From positions 62,001 through 126,000 of the forward strand of contig NZ_AHIL01000044.1 of assembly GCF_000241525.1 (NCBI RefSeq): a DNA stretch of 64,000 nt, given 5' to 3'. The stretch comes from Comamonas testosteroni ATCC 11996. Lineage in GTDB: Bacteria > Pseudomonadota > Gammaproteobacteria > Burkholderiales > Burkholderiaceae_C. Positions 33,874-43,709 of this stretch are shown here, one piece after another; the first letter of the stretch is position 1; each line of letters opens with the position of its first letter. The translations under genes and the position numbers were made by a program. The notes under the pieces are model-generated. The model saw only the letters and a list, made by a program, of their open reading frames with translations, ran no database searches and had not been told where the DNA came from.

Positions 33874-34650
33874 TTAGCCGAAGCGGCCTGTGATGTAGTC
33901 TTCCGTTTCCTTGCGCTGGGGCTTGAAGAACATTTTTTCGGTGTCGCCAAACTCCACCAGATCCCCCAGATACATATAGGCCGTGTAATCGCTGCAACGG
34001 GCGGCCTGCTGCATGTTGTGTGTCACGATGACCACGGTGTAGTCGTTCTTCAACTCCGCAATCAGCTCCTCGATCTTGGCCGTGGAGATGGGGTCCAGCG
34101 CCGAGCAGGGCTCGTCGAGCAGCAGCACCTCGGGCTTGATGGCAATGCCGCGCGCAATGCAAAGACGCTGCTGCTGCCCGCCCGACAGGCCCGATCCGCT
34201 TTGCTGCAGCTTGTCCTTGACTTCATTCCACAGCGCAGCCTTGCGCAGTGCCCACTCCACGCGGTCGTCCATGTCCGAGGCGTTGAGATTCTCGAACAGC
34301 TTCACGCCGAAAGCGATGTTGTCATAAATGGACATCGGGAACGGCGTGGGCTTCTGGAACACCATGCCGACCTTGGCACGAATCAGTGCCACATCCTGCT
34401 TGCTGGTCAGCAGGTTGTCGCCGTCCAGCATGATCTGACCTTCGGCGCGCTGCTCGGGATAGAGCTCGAACATGCGGTTGAAGGTGCGCAGCAGTGTGGA
34501 CTTGCCGCAGCCCGAGGGGCCGATGAAGGCCGTGACCTTCTTCTCTGGAATATCGAGATTGATGTTTTTCAGCGCATGAAACTTGCCGTAGTAGAAGTTC
34601 AGGTCGCGCACGGCCAGCTTGATGTTGGCGGGAGCAGTGGTTGCAGTCAT
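33874..34650 (-). CDS. pstB: Phosphate ABC transporter ATP-binding protein PstB
   Basis: The ATPase of the high-affinity phosphate importer, 258 residues. Walker A is GPSGCGKST, the signature is LSGGQQQRL and Walker B is [12 protein letters not shown]. The family-specific [14 protein letters not shown] and EYITGRFG-like C-terminus (EDYITGRFG) are present. It lies 17 bp after pstA in the operon. Confidence 0.98.
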   Translation of the reverse strand: MTATTAPANIKLAVRDLNFYYGKFHALKNINLDIPEKKVTAFIGPSGCGKSTLLRTFNRMFELYPEQRAEGQIMLDGDNLLTSKQDVALIRAKVGMVFQKPTPFPMSIYDNIAFGVKLFENLNASDMDDRVEWALRKAALWNEVKDKLQQSGSGLSGGQQQRLCIARGIAIKPEVLLLDEPCSALDPISTAKIEELIAELKNDYTVVIVTHNMQQAARCSDYTAYMYLGDLVEFGDTEKMFFKPQRKETEDYITGRFG

Positions 34651-34667
34651 GATCTTGAACTTTCGAA

Positions 34668-35558
34668 TTATTTCTGGCGGGTGATGAAACGCGCCAGGAT
34701 ATTCAGACCCAGCACAGCCACAGTGATGAGGAAGACACCGGCCCAGGCCAGTTGCTGCCAGTTCTCATACGGGCTCATGGCAAATTTGAAGATGGTGACC
34801 GGCAGGCTGGCCATGGGCTTGCTCATGTCGGCATTCCAGAACTGGTTGTTCAGCGCCGTGAACAGCAGCGGAGCAGTCTCGCCGGCAATACGGGCCACGG
34901 CCAGCAGCACACCGGTGATCACGCCGGCGCGGGCTGCGCGCAAGGTCACCATGATGATGACCTTCCACTTGGGCGTACCCAGCGCATAAGCCGCTTCACG
35001 CAGGCTGGCGGGAACCAGCACCAGCATGTTTTCCGTGGTGCGGATGACCACGGGAATCACGATCAGCGCCAGCGCGATCACGCCGGCCATGCCGGAGAAA
35101 CTCTTGAAGCGCACCACCACCACGGTATAGACAAACAGACCGATGACGATGGAGGGGGCCGACAGCAAAATGTCGTTGACGAAACGCGTGATGGAAGCCA
35201 ACCAGCCTTTTTTGTCGTACTCGGCCAGATAGACCCCGGCCATCACGCCGATAGGCGTGCCCACGAAAGTGGCCAGCGCCACCATCATCAGCGAGCCCCA
35301 GATGGCATTGGCAATACCGCCCTCCTCGTTGGGGGGAGGCGTCATCTGCGAGAACAGGGCGAAGTTCAGACCGCCCAGGCCCTGGCGGATGGTTTCCCAG
35401 AGAATCCAGACCAGCCAGAACACGCCAAACAGCATGGCGGCCATGGACAGGGTCAGCGCGACCTGATTCAGGTGCTTGCGCTTGTTGTACTTGGCCTGAC
35501 GCACCGCAGCCAGATCGGCTGCGTCGAGCATTTTGGAGGAGGTGGAAGTCGGGCTCAT
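34668..35558 (-). CDS. pstA: Phosphate ABC transporter permease PstA
   Basis: An inner-membrane permease subunit of 296 residues with six helices and the cytoplasmic loop [20 protein letters not shown], the EAA-type contact to Pst[22 protein letters not shown] is the usual start of the binding-protein-dependent transport domain. Its ATG overlaps the pstC stop by 4 bp. Confidence 0.97.
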   Translation of the reverse strand: MSPTSTSSKMLDAADLAAVRQAKYNKRKHLNQVALTLSMAAMLFGVFWLVWILWETIRQGLGGLNFALFSQMTPPPNEEGGIANAIWGSLMMVALATFVGTPIGVMAGVYLAEYDKKGWLASITRFVNDILLSAPSIVIGLFVYTVVVVRFKSFSGMAGVIALALIVIPVVIRTTENMLVLVPASLREAAYALGTPKWKVIIMVTLRAARAGVITGVLLAVARIAGETAPLLFTALNNQFWNADMSKPMASLPVTIFKFAMSPYENWQQLAWAGVFLITVAVLGLNILARFITRQK

Positions 35559-36580
35559 GAGCGAGCTCCTTCGTTCTTCTGCAGACGGTTGAGCAGCAGC
35601 TTGGAGCAGGCCAGCACCACAAAGGTGATGAAGAACAGCACCAGACCCAGATAGATCAGCGACGCCTGATGCAGACCCTCGCCCGCTTCGGCAAACTCAT
35701 TGGCCAGCGCCGAGGTGATGCTGTTCGCAGCCTCGAACACGGACAGGGAATTGAGCTGGTTCATGTTGCCGATCACAAAGGTCACGGCCATGGTCTCGCC
35801 CAGTGCGCGGCCCAGGCCCAGCATGACGCCGCCCAGCACGCCGGTCTTGGTATAGGGCAGCACTACTTTCCAGACCACTTCCCAGGTCGTGGAGCCCAGA
35901 CCGTAGGCCGACTCCTTGAGCAGCGCCGGCGTGACTTCGAACACATCGCGCATCACGGAGGCGATGAAGGGGATGATCATGATGGCCAGAATGATGCCGG
36001 CCGACAAAATACCGATGCCCACGGGAGGGCCGGAGACAAAAGCGCCCAGATAGGGCACACCGGTCAGCAGGTTCTGCAGAGGCTGCTGCACATAGGTGGC
36101 CAGCACGGGGCCGAACACCATCAGGCCCCACATGCCGTAAACGATGGAGGGAACTGCGGCCAGCAACTCGATGGCCGTGCCCAGCGGGCGCTTGAGCCAG
36201 GCGGGCGAGAGTTCCGTCAGAAACAGGGCAATGCCGAAGCTCACGGGCACTGCAATGATGAGCGCGATGGCCGAAGTGGCCAGCGTGCCGTAAATCATGA
36301 CCAGACCGCCGTATTGATCCTGCACGGGGTCCCAGACACTGCTGGTCAGAAAGCCCAGACCATATTCGGAGATGGCGGGCCAGGCACCGATGATCAGCGA
36401 AACCATGATGGCCAGCAGCAGCACCAGCGTCAAAATCGCTGCGCTGCGTGCCAGGCCACCAAACAAACGATCCGCCATACGTCCCGAGATCATCGGAGCA
36501 CGTGGCGGAGAGGGAGAGCGTCGCTTGGCGGCATCGGTGGGGGCTGCAGCCAGCGAACTGGAGGGCGACGTAGTGGACAC
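35555..36580 (-). CDS. pstC: Phosphate ABC transporter permease PstC
   Basis: The second permease subunit, 341 residues, with a cytoplasmic N-terminal tail, six helices and the EAA-like loop [36 protein letters not shown] is typical of PstC. A GTG start at 36580 is chosen because AAAGG lies 7 bp upstream; a TTG at 36613 in the same frame lacks a ribosome binding site. It follows pstS by 86 bp. Confidence 0.95.
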   Translation of the reverse strand: MSTTSPSSSLAAAPTDAAKRRSPSPPRAPMISGRMADRLFGGLARSAAILTLVLLLAIMVSLIIGAWPAISEYGLGFLTSSVWDPVQDQYGGLVMIYGTLATSAIALIIAVPVSFGIALFLTELSPAWLKRPLGTAIELLAAVPSIVYGMWGLMVFGPVLATYVQQPLQNLLTGVPYLGAFVSGPPVGIGILSAGIILAIMIIPFIASVMRDVFEVTPALLKESAYGLGSTTWEVVWKVVLPYTKTGVLGGVMLGLGRALGETMAVTFVIGNMNQLNSLSVFEAANSITSALANEFAEAGEGLHQASLIYLGLVLFFITFVVLACSKLLLNRLQKNEGARS

Positions 36581-36666
36581 GTGAGCGCCTTTATTCGCAA
36601 AGGGTTGAAACAAGCAGCGAACATACCGTCCGGCACGGCAGCCCGCTGCTCACTGATGACACGAAG

Positions 36667-37698
36667 TTACTTGGAAACAACCTTGCCCGAAGCGTCCTTG
36701 ATGTCGTTCCAGGACTTGAAGATCACGTTCTTGACAGCGTCGGGCATGGGCACATAGTCCAGGTCGGCGGCAGTCTTGTCACCTTGCTTGTAAGCCCAGT
36801 CGAAGAACTTCAGCGAGGTGGCAGCCTGAGCAGGCTTTTCCTGAGTCTTGTGCATCAGGATGAAGGTTGCCGAGGTGATGGGCCAGGCGTTCTTGCCGGG
36901 CTGGTTGGTCAGGATCTGGTAGAAGCTCTTGGCCCAGTCAGCGCCGGCAGCAGCTGCCTTGAAGGTCTCGTCGTCAGGAGAGACAAAAGCGCCTTCCTTG
37001 TTCTGCAGCTGTGTGTAGGTCAGCTTGTTCTGCTTCACATAGGCGTACTCGACATAGCCGATGGAGTTGGGCAGGCGACCCACAAAGGCGGCAACGCCTT
37101 CGTTACCCTTACCGCCGGCACCGGTGGGCCAGTTCACGGCCTTGCCCTCGCCCACTTTTTCCTTCCACTCGGCATTGACCTTGGAGAGGTAGTTGGTGAA
37201 GCCGAAGGTGGTGCCGGAGCCGTCAGCGCGGCGCACGGGAGCGATCGCGGCGTCAGGCAGCGCAACACCGGGGTTCAGAGCCGTGATGGCGGGGTCATTC
37301 CACTTGGAGATCTTGCCCAGGTAGATATCGCCCAGCACCTGGCCCGACAGCTTCAGCTGGCCGGGAGCCACGCCCTTGATGTTGACCACGGGAACAATGC
37401 CGCCGATCACGGTGGGGAACTGAACCAGGCCCTTCTTGGCCAGTTCGTCATCCTTCAGGGGTTCATCGGAAGCACCAAAGTCCACGGTCTTGGCTTCGAT
37501 CTGCTTGACGCCGGCGCTGGAGCCCACGGACTGATAGTTAATCTTGACGCCGGTGGCCTTGTGATAGTCGGCAGCCCACTTGGAATACAGAGGAGCCGGG
37601 AAGCTCGCACCGGCACCTGTGGCTTCCTGGCTGGCGTTGGCAATACCCGCTGCAGACAGAGCACCAGCCACCAGAACGTGAATCAAGGACAACTTCAT
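36667..37698 (-). CDS. pstS: Phosphate-binding periplasmic protein PstS
   Basis: The periplasmic receptor of the Pst importer. From the ATG at 37698 it has 343 residues with a signal peptide ([23 protein letters not shown], cleavage after about residue 23). The mature part starts with [15 protein letters not shown], and [15 protein letters not shown] carries the phosphate-binding arginine and serine/threonine residues. It is the first gene of the operon and has a Pho box upstream. The longer frame to 37788 would precede the signal sequence and is rejected. Confidence 0.98.
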   Translation of the reverse strand: MKLSLIHVLVAGALSAAGIANASQEATGAGASFPAPLYSKWAADYHKATGVKINYQSVGSSAGVKQIEAKTVDFGASDEPLKDDELAKKGLVQFPTVIGGIVPVVNIKGVAPGQLKLSGQVLGDIYLGKISKWNDPAITALNPGVALPDAAIAPVRRADGSGTTFGFTNYLSKVNAEWKEKVGEGKAVNWPTGAGGKGNEGVAAFVGRLPNSIGYVEYAYVKQNKLTYTQLQNKEGAFVSPDDETFKAAAAGADWAKSFYQILTNQPGKNAWPITSATFILMHKTQEKPAQAATSLKFFDWAYKQGDKTAADLDYVPMPDAVKNVIFKSWNDIKDASGKVVSK

Positions 37699-37752
37699 GA
37701 AACGACCTCTTAGGGTTGAAAGATTCGATGGAGTGAACTTTAAAAACCTTTT

Positions 37753-37770
37753 ATGACAAGGTCGTGACAT
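37753..37770 (-). promoter_or_regulatory. Pho box of the pst operon
   Basis: On the minus strand the site reads ATGTCAC-GACC-TTGTCAT, two 7-bp half-sites with a 4-bp spacer, the 11-bp period of the PhoB consensus CTGTCAT-N4-CTGTCAT. A TTTAAA hexamer about 10 bp downstream can serve as the -10 element, as at other PhoB-dependent promoters. It lies 55 bp before the pstS start. Confidence 0.8.
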
Positions 37771-37809
37771 GGAAATTTCAAGGCGCAACCGAGTGAAAGA
37801 CCTCCAAAG

Positions 37810-37827
37810 CAGTCATGCGAGTGTCAT
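37810..37827 (+). promoter_or_regulatory. Second, oppositely oriented Pho box in the pstS-ppx gap
   Basis: The plus strand reads CAGTCAT-GCGA-GTGTCAT, again 7+4+7 bp with good agreement to the PhoB half-site. It faces ppx, but no convincing -10 hexamer follows at the usual distance, so it may serve ppx or act as an auxiliary site for pst. Confidence 0.5.
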
Positions 37828-38138
37828 ATTTCATTCGCAAACTGCTGAGCCTTGAGCCGCAGGCTCGGCCTGGGTAACAGCTTGTCGCAACGCTGGAGTC
37901 TGATCGCCGGCAATGTATGACATAGTCTGTCACACAGCGTGTCCGCACTCTGGCAGCCCCATCGGGCTAATACCTGCAAATACCTGACTTGGCAGAGGTT
38001 GAACCCAGCGCCCCTCAAGCTCGATGACGGCCCGTATTGCATATTCCACTGCCCAGTGCATGTATCGCCAGTTCCATCACGCTCATGCTCTGCCCGTGCC
38101 CCAACCCGCATAACAACAACGCATTGATTGGCTCAGAA

Positions 38139-39620
38139 ATGGCTCCTGAATCGCTGCTTGCCGCCGTAGACCTTGGCTCCAATAGTTTTCGCCTGGAAAT
38201 AGGCCGCATCGGCTCGCATCAACGCATCGAGCGTGTGGAATATCTCAAGGAAACCGTGCGCCAGGGCAACGGCCTGAACTCGCGCCAGGAACTCTCGCGC
38301 GAAGCCATGGAGCGCGGCTGGGAATGCCTGGCTCGCTTTGGCGAGCGCCTCAGAGGCTTTGATGCCTCGCATGTGCGCGCCGTCGCCACCCAGACCCTGC
38401 GTGAGGCCCTGAATGCCGACGAGTTCGTGACGCGTGGCAGCCAGTTGCTGGGCTTTCCCATCGAAGTCATCCCCGGCGAGGAAGAAGCCCGGCTCATCTA
38501 TCGCGGCGTGGCCAGCTCGCTGCCGCCCAGCCAGCAAAAGCGCCTGGTCATCGACATTGGCGGGCGCTCCACCGAAATCATCATCGGCCAGCACAGCCAG
38601 CCTATGCAAGTGGCGTCGTATGCGCTGGGCAGCGTCTCCTGGAGCAGCCGCTTCTTCAGCGATGGCGCATTGAACAAGGCCAACTTCCAGGCCGCCGTTG
38701 CCGCTGCCAAGCAATGCCTGGCCCAGGCCCAGTTCGCCTACCCGGGCACGGCCTGGGACTGCGCCTATGCCTCCTCGGGAACGGCCAATGCCGTGGCCGA
38801 TGCCCTGACGGCACAGGGCCTGGGCGGACAGGTGATCACGCCCGCCAAGCTGCGCCACCTCTACGAGATGCTGCTGGACATTGGCCATGTGGACCGCCTG
38901 CGCATGCCGGGCCTCAAGGAAGATCGCCGCCCCGTGGTCGCAGGCGGCATCAGCGTGATGATGGCCGTGGTCGATCTGCTGGGCATTACCGAGCTGGAAG
39001 TCGCCCAGGGCGCACTGCGCCAGGGAGCCTTGCACGACCTGCTCGACCATGAGCCCCCTGCCGACAAGGAAGCGGCGGAAGTCGGCGCCCTGCAGCTGGA
39101 CTTCGGCGTGGACGCACCTCATGCCCAGCGCGTGCAGCGCATCGCCTGCGAGCTGTACCGGCAAATCCTGCCCGGAGAAACCGCTGCGCAGAGCACCCAG
39201 GCCCTGGCCATTGCGGCGCAGCTGCACGAGGTGGGCATGCGCGTGGCACTGAGCAACTACCATCGCCACGGCGCCTATATCGTCGAGCATTGCGGTCTGG
39301 CCACCTGGCAGCCCGAGCTGCGCCAGCGCATCTGCCAGCTGGTGCTCGGTCACCAGGGCAAGCTGCGCAAGCTGGAAGATGCGATAGAGGAGCCGCAACT
39401 GGCCCTGCCGCTGATGGCACTGCGCATTGCCGTGCAGTTGAGCCATACCCGCCGCGACCCTGACATGCAGGGCATACAGATCAAGCGCTCAGGCTCGGAA
39501 TGCAAGCTCTCCACTCCTTCTGGCTGGATGCTGACCTACCCGCAGTCCGCCCGCCTGCTCGAAGAGGAAGCCATGGCCTGGAGCAAGACGCCCTGGAGCC
39601 TGAAGCTGCAGCTGCGCTGA
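38139..39620 (+). CDS. ppx: Exopolyphosphatase, Ppx/GppA family
   Basis: Ppx releases phosphate from polyphosphate chains. The 493-residue protein has the actin-like phosphatase core AAVDLGSNSFRLEIG, EVIPGEEEARLIY and VIDIGGRSTEIIIG, and a C-terminal HD-like helical domain with QLHEVGMRVALSNYHRHGAYI. The ATG at 38139 is chosen next to the conserved start; its ribosome binding site is weak and a TTG at 38124 is an alternative. It faces away from pst and converges with ppk. Confidence 0.95.
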   Translation: MAPESLLAAVDLGSNSFRLEIGRIGSHQRIERVEYLKETVRQGNGLNSRQELSREAMERGWECLARFGERLRGFDASHVRAVATQTLREALNADEFVTRGSQLLGFPIEVIPGEEEARLIYRGVASSLPPSQQKRLVIDIGGRSTEIIIGQHSQPMQVASYALGSVSWSSRFFSDGALNKANFQAAVAAAKQCLAQAQFAYPGTAWDCAYASSGTANAVADALTAQGLGGQVITPAKLRHLYEMLLDIGHVDRLRMPGLKEDRRPVVAGGISVMMAVVDLLGITELEVAQGALRQGALHDLLDHEPPADKEAAEVGALQLDFGVDAPHAQRVQRIACELYRQILPGETAAQSTQALAIAAQLHEVGMRVALSNYHRHGAYIVEHCGLATWQPELRQRICQLVLGHQGKLRKLEDAIEEPQLALPLMALRIAVQLSHTRRDPDMQGIQIKRSGSECKLSTPSGWMLTYPQSARLLEEEAMAWSKTPWSLKLQLR

Positions 39621-39655
39621 TATCACCAGTCAGGCCGCTGCGGCCTGCAAAAGGC

Positions 39656-39683
39656 AAAGGGACTGCGAGGCAGTCCCTTTTTT
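39656..39683 (+). terminator. Terminator after ppx
   Basis: AAAGGGACTGC (39656-39666) pairs with GCAGTCCCTTT (39670-39680) around GAG, followed by a T-run to 39683. It lies between the convergent ppx and ppk genes. Confidence 0.92.
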
Positions 39684-39697
39684 ATTCTGCAGAACCC

Positions 39698-39760
39698 TTC
39701 AAAAAGATAGCTGCAAGCGCCTGCGAAACAATGATTTCAATACTAAAGATATCTGAAAAC
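39698..39760 (+). repeat. Low-GC dispersed element between ppx and ppk
   Basis: TTCAAAAAGATAGCTGCAAGCGC is followed by an AT-rich half ending in AAAGATATCTGAAAAC; the first 25 bases match the start of the copies at 1221 and 2372 (AAAAAGATAGCTG and TAGCTGCTAGCGC). It lies in the 180-bp convergent gap. Confidence 0.45.
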
Positions 39761-39800
39761 ATTGCATATCAGGCGCAAGATGCTCCTCTTTTCAGAGTAT

Positions 39801-42206
39801 TCAAACGCTCTTTCCGCCGTAGCGCACCATCAGGGCCTGCTGGGCGCCCTTGCCCTCCAGCGGACGCGCGGGCTTTTGGTAAATGCCCGAGGCGTCCAGC
39901 GTCCAGGCATCGCGGTCGTCGCCCAGATAGGCCACCAGGCACTCGTCGATAACGCGCTGGCGCAGCTTCTTGTCCAGCACCGGCCAGGCCAGCTCCACGC
40001 GGCTGAGCATATTGCGATTCATCCAGTCGGCACTGGACAGCAGCAGCTCTTCTTCCTGGCCCCAGGCAAAGTAGAAGACGCGCGAATGCTCCAGAAAACG
40101 GCCGATGATGGAGCGCACGCGGATATTGTCCGTCACGCCCGGGCGCTGTGCCGGCAGCATGCAGGAGCCGCGCACGATGAGATCGATCTGCGCACCCTTG
40201 CGGCCTGCCTCGACCAGGGCGCGAATCAGGGGCTCATCGGTCAGCGCATTCATCTTGAGCACCATGCGTGCCTTCTCGCCCCGCGCCGCTGCGGCGGCCA
40301 CCAGGTCGATCAGCTCCAGCATGCGGTTTTGCAGATGGAACGGCGCCATGACCAGCTTTTGCAGCTTGGGCATGGTGTTATGGCTGGACAGGTGGCGGAA
40401 CACCGCATCCATATCGGCCGTGATCTCGTCATCGCAGGTCAGCTGGCTGATGTCGGTGTACAGACGCGCGCTGCGGGCGTTGTAGTTGCCCGTGGACAGA
40501 TGGGCATAGCGCTTGAGCTGGTTGTTGCGCTTTTCACGGCGCGTGATGAGCAGCATCTTGGCATGGGTCTTGAGACCGACCACGCCATACACCACCTGCA
40601 CGCCCAGCGATTCCAGCTTTTCCGCCCAGTTGATATTGGCCTCTTCGTCAAAGCGTGCCTTGAGCTCCAGCACGGCCAGCACCTCCTTGCCGCGGCTCAC
40701 GGCCTCGGCCAGCAGGCTCATGATCTCGGAGTCGGTGCCAGTGCGGTAGATGGTCTGCTTGATGGCCAGCACCTGCGGATCGTTCACGGCCTCGCGCAGC
40801 AGCTCCAGCACGCCATCGAAACTCTCGAAGGGCTGGTGGATGATGATGTCGCTCTTGCGCATCTGCGCCAGGATGGAGCGGCCGGGCACGAGCTGCGTGG
40901 GCCAGGCCGGCTTCCACTTGGGAAACAGCAGGGCCGGGTCGTCGACCAGATCGATCAGCTGCATCTGGCGCACCAGATTCACCGGCCCCTTGACGCGGAA
41001 CAGCGCCTCGGCCGGCAAGCCGTATTGCTCGAGCAACAGGTCAGAGAGCACCACGGAGCATGAGGAAGACACTTCCAGACGCACCGCCTGGCCGTAATGG
41101 CGGTGGTGCAGGCCCTGGCGCAGGGCCATGCGCAGGTCCACCACATCGTCCTCGTCCACGGCCAGATCGGAGTGACGGGTGACACGGAACTGCGAGAACT
41201 CCGACACTTCGCGCCCCGGGAACAGCTCGGCCAGATGGGCACGCACCACGCTGGAGATGCTGACAAACAGCTTTTGCTTGCCCGAGATCTTCTCGGGCAG
41301 GCGGATCAGGCGCGGCAAGGCACGCGGCACCTTGACGATGGCCACCTCATTGGCCCTCCCGAAAGCATCCACGCCATTGAGGCGCACGATGAAATTCAGG
41401 GCCTTGTTGGCGACCTGCGGAAAGGGATGCGACGGATCCAGCCCCACCGGCATCAGCAGGGGTTGGACCTCGCGCATAAAGTACTCGCGCACCCATTTGC
41501 GCTGCGCCACGCTGCGCTCGCCGTGAGAGACCAGGCGAATCGCATGCTTGTCGAACGCGGGAATGATGGACTGGTTATAGAGCTGGTACTGCTTGGCCAC
41601 CAGGCCGTGGGCCGTGGTCATCAGTCGCTCGAAGCTGGCGCGCGAGTACGGGCCCTGTTCATCGCCCACCTTGGCGGCCGAGACATGAGGGGCGCAGCGC
41701 ACCTCGAACCACTCGTCGAGATTGGAAGACACGATGCACAGATAGCGCAAGCGCTCGAGCAGCGGCACATCCTCGCGCTCGGCCCAGTTCAGCACGCGCT
41801 CATTGAAGACCAGAATGCTTTGATCGCGGTCCAGCAGCTCCAGAGTCGGCTCGATCACAGGCGGCATGGCTACCTCGTTCTTGGACGCCGCTCGGCGTCG
41901 GCGCGGCGCTTTGGCAGGGGCGGAAGAAACCGGTGTCGCAGCGTCAGAAACGGCACCGGGCACACCATGGTGCCCGGCAGCTCCGGCTTGCGCAACTGCA
42001 GCCGGCTCGCTCGCGCAGTTGACGACCGCCGTCGCGGCGGGAGGCACAAGCGAGATATGCGCCAGACCCAGAGATGCAGGTCCCGCCTCATGCGCCTGAC
42101 TGCCGGTCTGCGAGGTCACTGGGGAAACTGCAGCCGGATCCTGCCCTGAAGATGAAGTGATGGAAGTGGGGAAAAAAGAGTCGGGACCAGATACGGATTG
42201 GGACAT
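39801..42206 (-). CDS. ppk: Polyphosphate kinase 1 with a long N-terminal extension
   Basis: Ppk1 makes polyphosphate from ATP through a phosphohistidine. The conserved protein begins near LLDRDQSILVFNERVLNWA, and the chain continues with SNLDEWFEVR, the HLSTGNYNARSARLYTD segment and FYFAWGQEEELLLSSADW of the PLD-like catalytic domains. From the ATG at 42206 the protein has 801 residues, of which the first 112 or so are alanine-, proline- and serine-rich and end in a basic patch (KAPRRRRAASK). An internal ATG at 41867 with GAGG upstream would give 688 residues, the usual Ppk length. Both starts are possible. A three-half-site Pho box lies upstream. Confidence 0.95.
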   Translation of the reverse strand: MSQSVSGPDSFFPTSITSSSGQDPAAVSPVTSQTGSQAHEAGPASLGLAHISLVPPAATAVVNCASEPAAVAQAGAAGHHGVPGAVSDAATPVSSAPAKAPRRRRAASKNEVAMPPVIEPTLELLDRDQSILVFNERVLNWAEREDVPLLERLRYLCIVSSNLDEWFEVRCAPHVSAAKVGDEQGPYSRASFERLMTTAHGLVAKQYQLYNQSIIPAFDKHAIRLVSHGERSVAQRKWVREYFMREVQPLLMPVGLDPSHPFPQVANKALNFIVRLNGVDAFGRANEVAIVKVPRALPRLIRLPEKISGKQKLFVSISSVVRAHLAELFPGREVSEFSQFRVTRHSDLAVDEDDVVDLRMALRQGLHHRHYGQAVRLEVSSSCSVVLSDLLLEQYGLPAEALFRVKGPVNLVRQMQLIDLVDDPALLFPKWKPAWPTQLVPGRSILAQMRKSDIIIHQPFESFDGVLELLREAVNDPQVLAIKQTIYRTGTDSEIMSLLAEAVSRGKEVLAVLELKARFDEEANINWAEKLESLGVQVVYGVVGLKTHAKMLLITRREKRNNQLKRYAHLSTGNYNARSARLYTDISQLTCDDEITADMDAVFRHLSSHNTMPKLQKLVMAPFHLQNRMLELIDLVAAAAARGEKARMVLKMNALTDEPLIRALVEAGRKGAQIDLIVRGSCMLPAQRPGVTDNIRVRSIIGRFLEHSRVFYFAWGQEEELLLSSADWMNRNMLSRVELAWPVLDKKLRQRVIDECLVAYLGDDRDAWTLDASGIYQKPARPLEGKGAQQALMVRYGGKSV

Positions 42207-42270
42207 GTGGCAGCAGCCTGCGAAAGCTTGAAGCGCCCCTGAGGGCATGTCCGCAGTCTGCCCATGGTTT

Positions 42271-42299
42271 ATGACAATTAGATGACCAAAAGATGACTG
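42271..42299 (-). promoter_or_regulatory. Triple-half-site Pho box upstream of ppk
   Basis: Read on the minus strand: CAGTCAT-CTTT-TGGTCAT-CTAA-TTGTCAT, three 7-bp PhoB half-sites at an exact 11-bp period. The site lies about 65 to 95 bp before the ppk ATG at 42206. The first half-site falls inside the right arm of the hairpin at 42292-42323. Confidence 0.7.
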
Positions 42300-42323
42300 T
42301 CATTGTTGTTCATGACAGTCATC
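42292..42323 (-). terminator. Hairpin after glmM, probable terminator overlapping the ppk Pho box
   Basis: GATGACTGTCAT (42292-42303) and ATGACAGTCATC (42312-42323) form a perfect 12-bp stem with an 8-nt loop. On the minus strand it follows the glmM stop by 15 bp and is followed by TTTTGG, a short T-tract. It may terminate folP-glmM transcription. Confidence 0.6.
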
Positions 42324-42338
42324 AGGGTTTGCACAACT

Positions 42339-43673
42339 TCAGCTGGCCCTGACCACCTCGGCCAGACGCTCGGCACAGTTGCTGGCCATATCCGCACTCC
42401 TGGCCTCGACCATGACGCGCACCAGAGGCTCGGTGCCGCTGGGACGGATCAGCACGCGGCCGTCGCTGCCCAGCAGTTTCTCGACAGCCGCCTGCTCGCC
42501 GGGCAGCTTGGCGTTATTTTTCCAGTCCTGACCAGGCTTCAAGCGAACATTGATCATGACCTGGGGGAACAGCTTCACGGACTCCAGCCACTGGGCAATG
42601 GTCTTTTTCGAGCGCACACAGGCCTGCAGCACCTGCAGTGCGCTGACCAGGCCGTCACCGGTCGTATGCTTGTCCAGCGCCAGCAGGTGGCCCGAGCTTT
42701 CGCCGCCCAGCTGCCAGCCCTTGGCATTGAGCGCTTCCAGCACATAGCGGTCTCCCACCTTGGCACGGACAAAACCCACGCCCTGCTCCTTGAGCGCCTG
42801 CTCCACCGCCATATTGGTCATCAGGGTTCCCGCCACACCGCTGACTACGTCGCCGCGCGCCAGACGATCGGCCGCCATGAGATAGAGCAGCTCGTCGCCG
42901 TTGTAGAGACGGCCTTGCGCATCGACCAGCTGCAGGCGGTCGGCATCGCCGTCCAGCGCCACGCCATAGTCGGCATTGTTGGCTCGCACGGCCCTCACCA
43001 GCGCTTCGGGATGGGTCGCGCCAACTCCCTCGTTGATGTTCAGGCCGTCCGGAGAGCAGCCGATTTCCACCACGCTGGCGCCCAGCTCGTGAAAGACCTT
43101 GGGAGCAATCTGATAGGCCGCGCCATGGGCCGCATCCACGACGACCTTCAGGCCGCGCAACGACAGGCTGTGATCGAAAGTGCTCTTGCAGAACTCGATA
43201 TAACGGCCGGCGGCATCGGCCAGGCGTCGCGCCTTGCCCAAAGAGGCCGAATCCACCCAGACGGGGTCTTCCTTGAGAGCGGCTTCCACATCCTCTTCCC
43301 AGGAATCAGGCAGCTTGGTGCCCTCAGCACTGAAGAACTTGATGCCGTTGTCGTAGAACGGGTTGTGGCTGGCACTGATCACCACCCCCAGGCTGGCACG
43401 CTGGGCACGCGTCAGATAGGCCACGCCCGGTGTCGGCAAAGGGCCAAGCAGCATGACATCGACACCGGCAGAGTTGAAGCCCGACTCGAGCGCGCTCTCC
43501 AGCATGTAGCCGGAGATGCGGGTGTCCTTGCCGATCAGCACCAGAGGGCGCTCTTGCGTGCGGCGCAACACGCGACCCACGGCATGCGCCAGACGCAGGG
43601 CAAAGTCAGGCGTGATGGGCGACTTGCCCACTGTGCCGCGAATCCCGTCGGTGCCGAAATACTGTCGTGCCAT
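42339..43673 (-). CDS. glmM: Phosphoglucosamine mutase
   Basis: GlmM converts glucosamine-6-phosphate to glucosamine-1-phosphate for UDP-GlcNAc synthesis. The 444-residue protein starts [13 protein letters not shown], contains the active-site serine in [14 protein letters not shown], the metal loop DGDADR and the phosphate-binding [12 protein letters not shown]. It follows folP by 36 bp on the minus strand, the widespread ftsH-folP-glmM order. Confidence 0.98.
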   Translation of the reverse strand: MARQYFGTDGIRGTVGKSPITPDFALRLAHAVGRVLRRTQERPLVLIGKDTRISGYMLESALESGFNSAGVDVMLLGPLPTPGVAYLTRAQRASLGVVISASHNPFYDNGIKFFSAEGTKLPDSWEEDVEAALKEDPVWVDSASLGKARRLADAAGRYIEFCKSTFDHSLSLRGLKVVVDAAHGAAYQIAPKVFHELGASVVEIGCSPDGLNINEGVGATHPEALVRAVRANNADYGVALDGDADRLQLVDAQGRLYNGDELLYLMAADRLARGDVVSGVAGTLMTNMAVEQALKEQGVGFVRAKVGDRYVLEALNAKGWQLGGESSGHLLALDKHTTGDGLVSALQVLQACVRSKKTIAQWLESVKLFPQVMINVRLKPGQDWKNNAKLPGEQAAVEKLLGSDGRVLIRPSGTEPLVRVMVEARSADMASNCAERLAEVVRAS

Positions 43674-43709
43674 ATTCTCGTTGTCCTTTTTAGATTCAAT
43701 ACCCTGTCA

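Larger units (their letters stand above)
37699..38138. other. Divergent intergenic region between pstS and ppx
   Basis: These 440 bp hold two Pho-box-like sites, one on each strand (37753-37770 and 37810-37827). A weaker partial match, CTGTCAC-ACAG-CGTGTCC, occurs at 37927-37944 and could belong to ppx. The remaining 190 bp before ppx show no coding potential and no clear -10 element. Confidence 0.6.
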
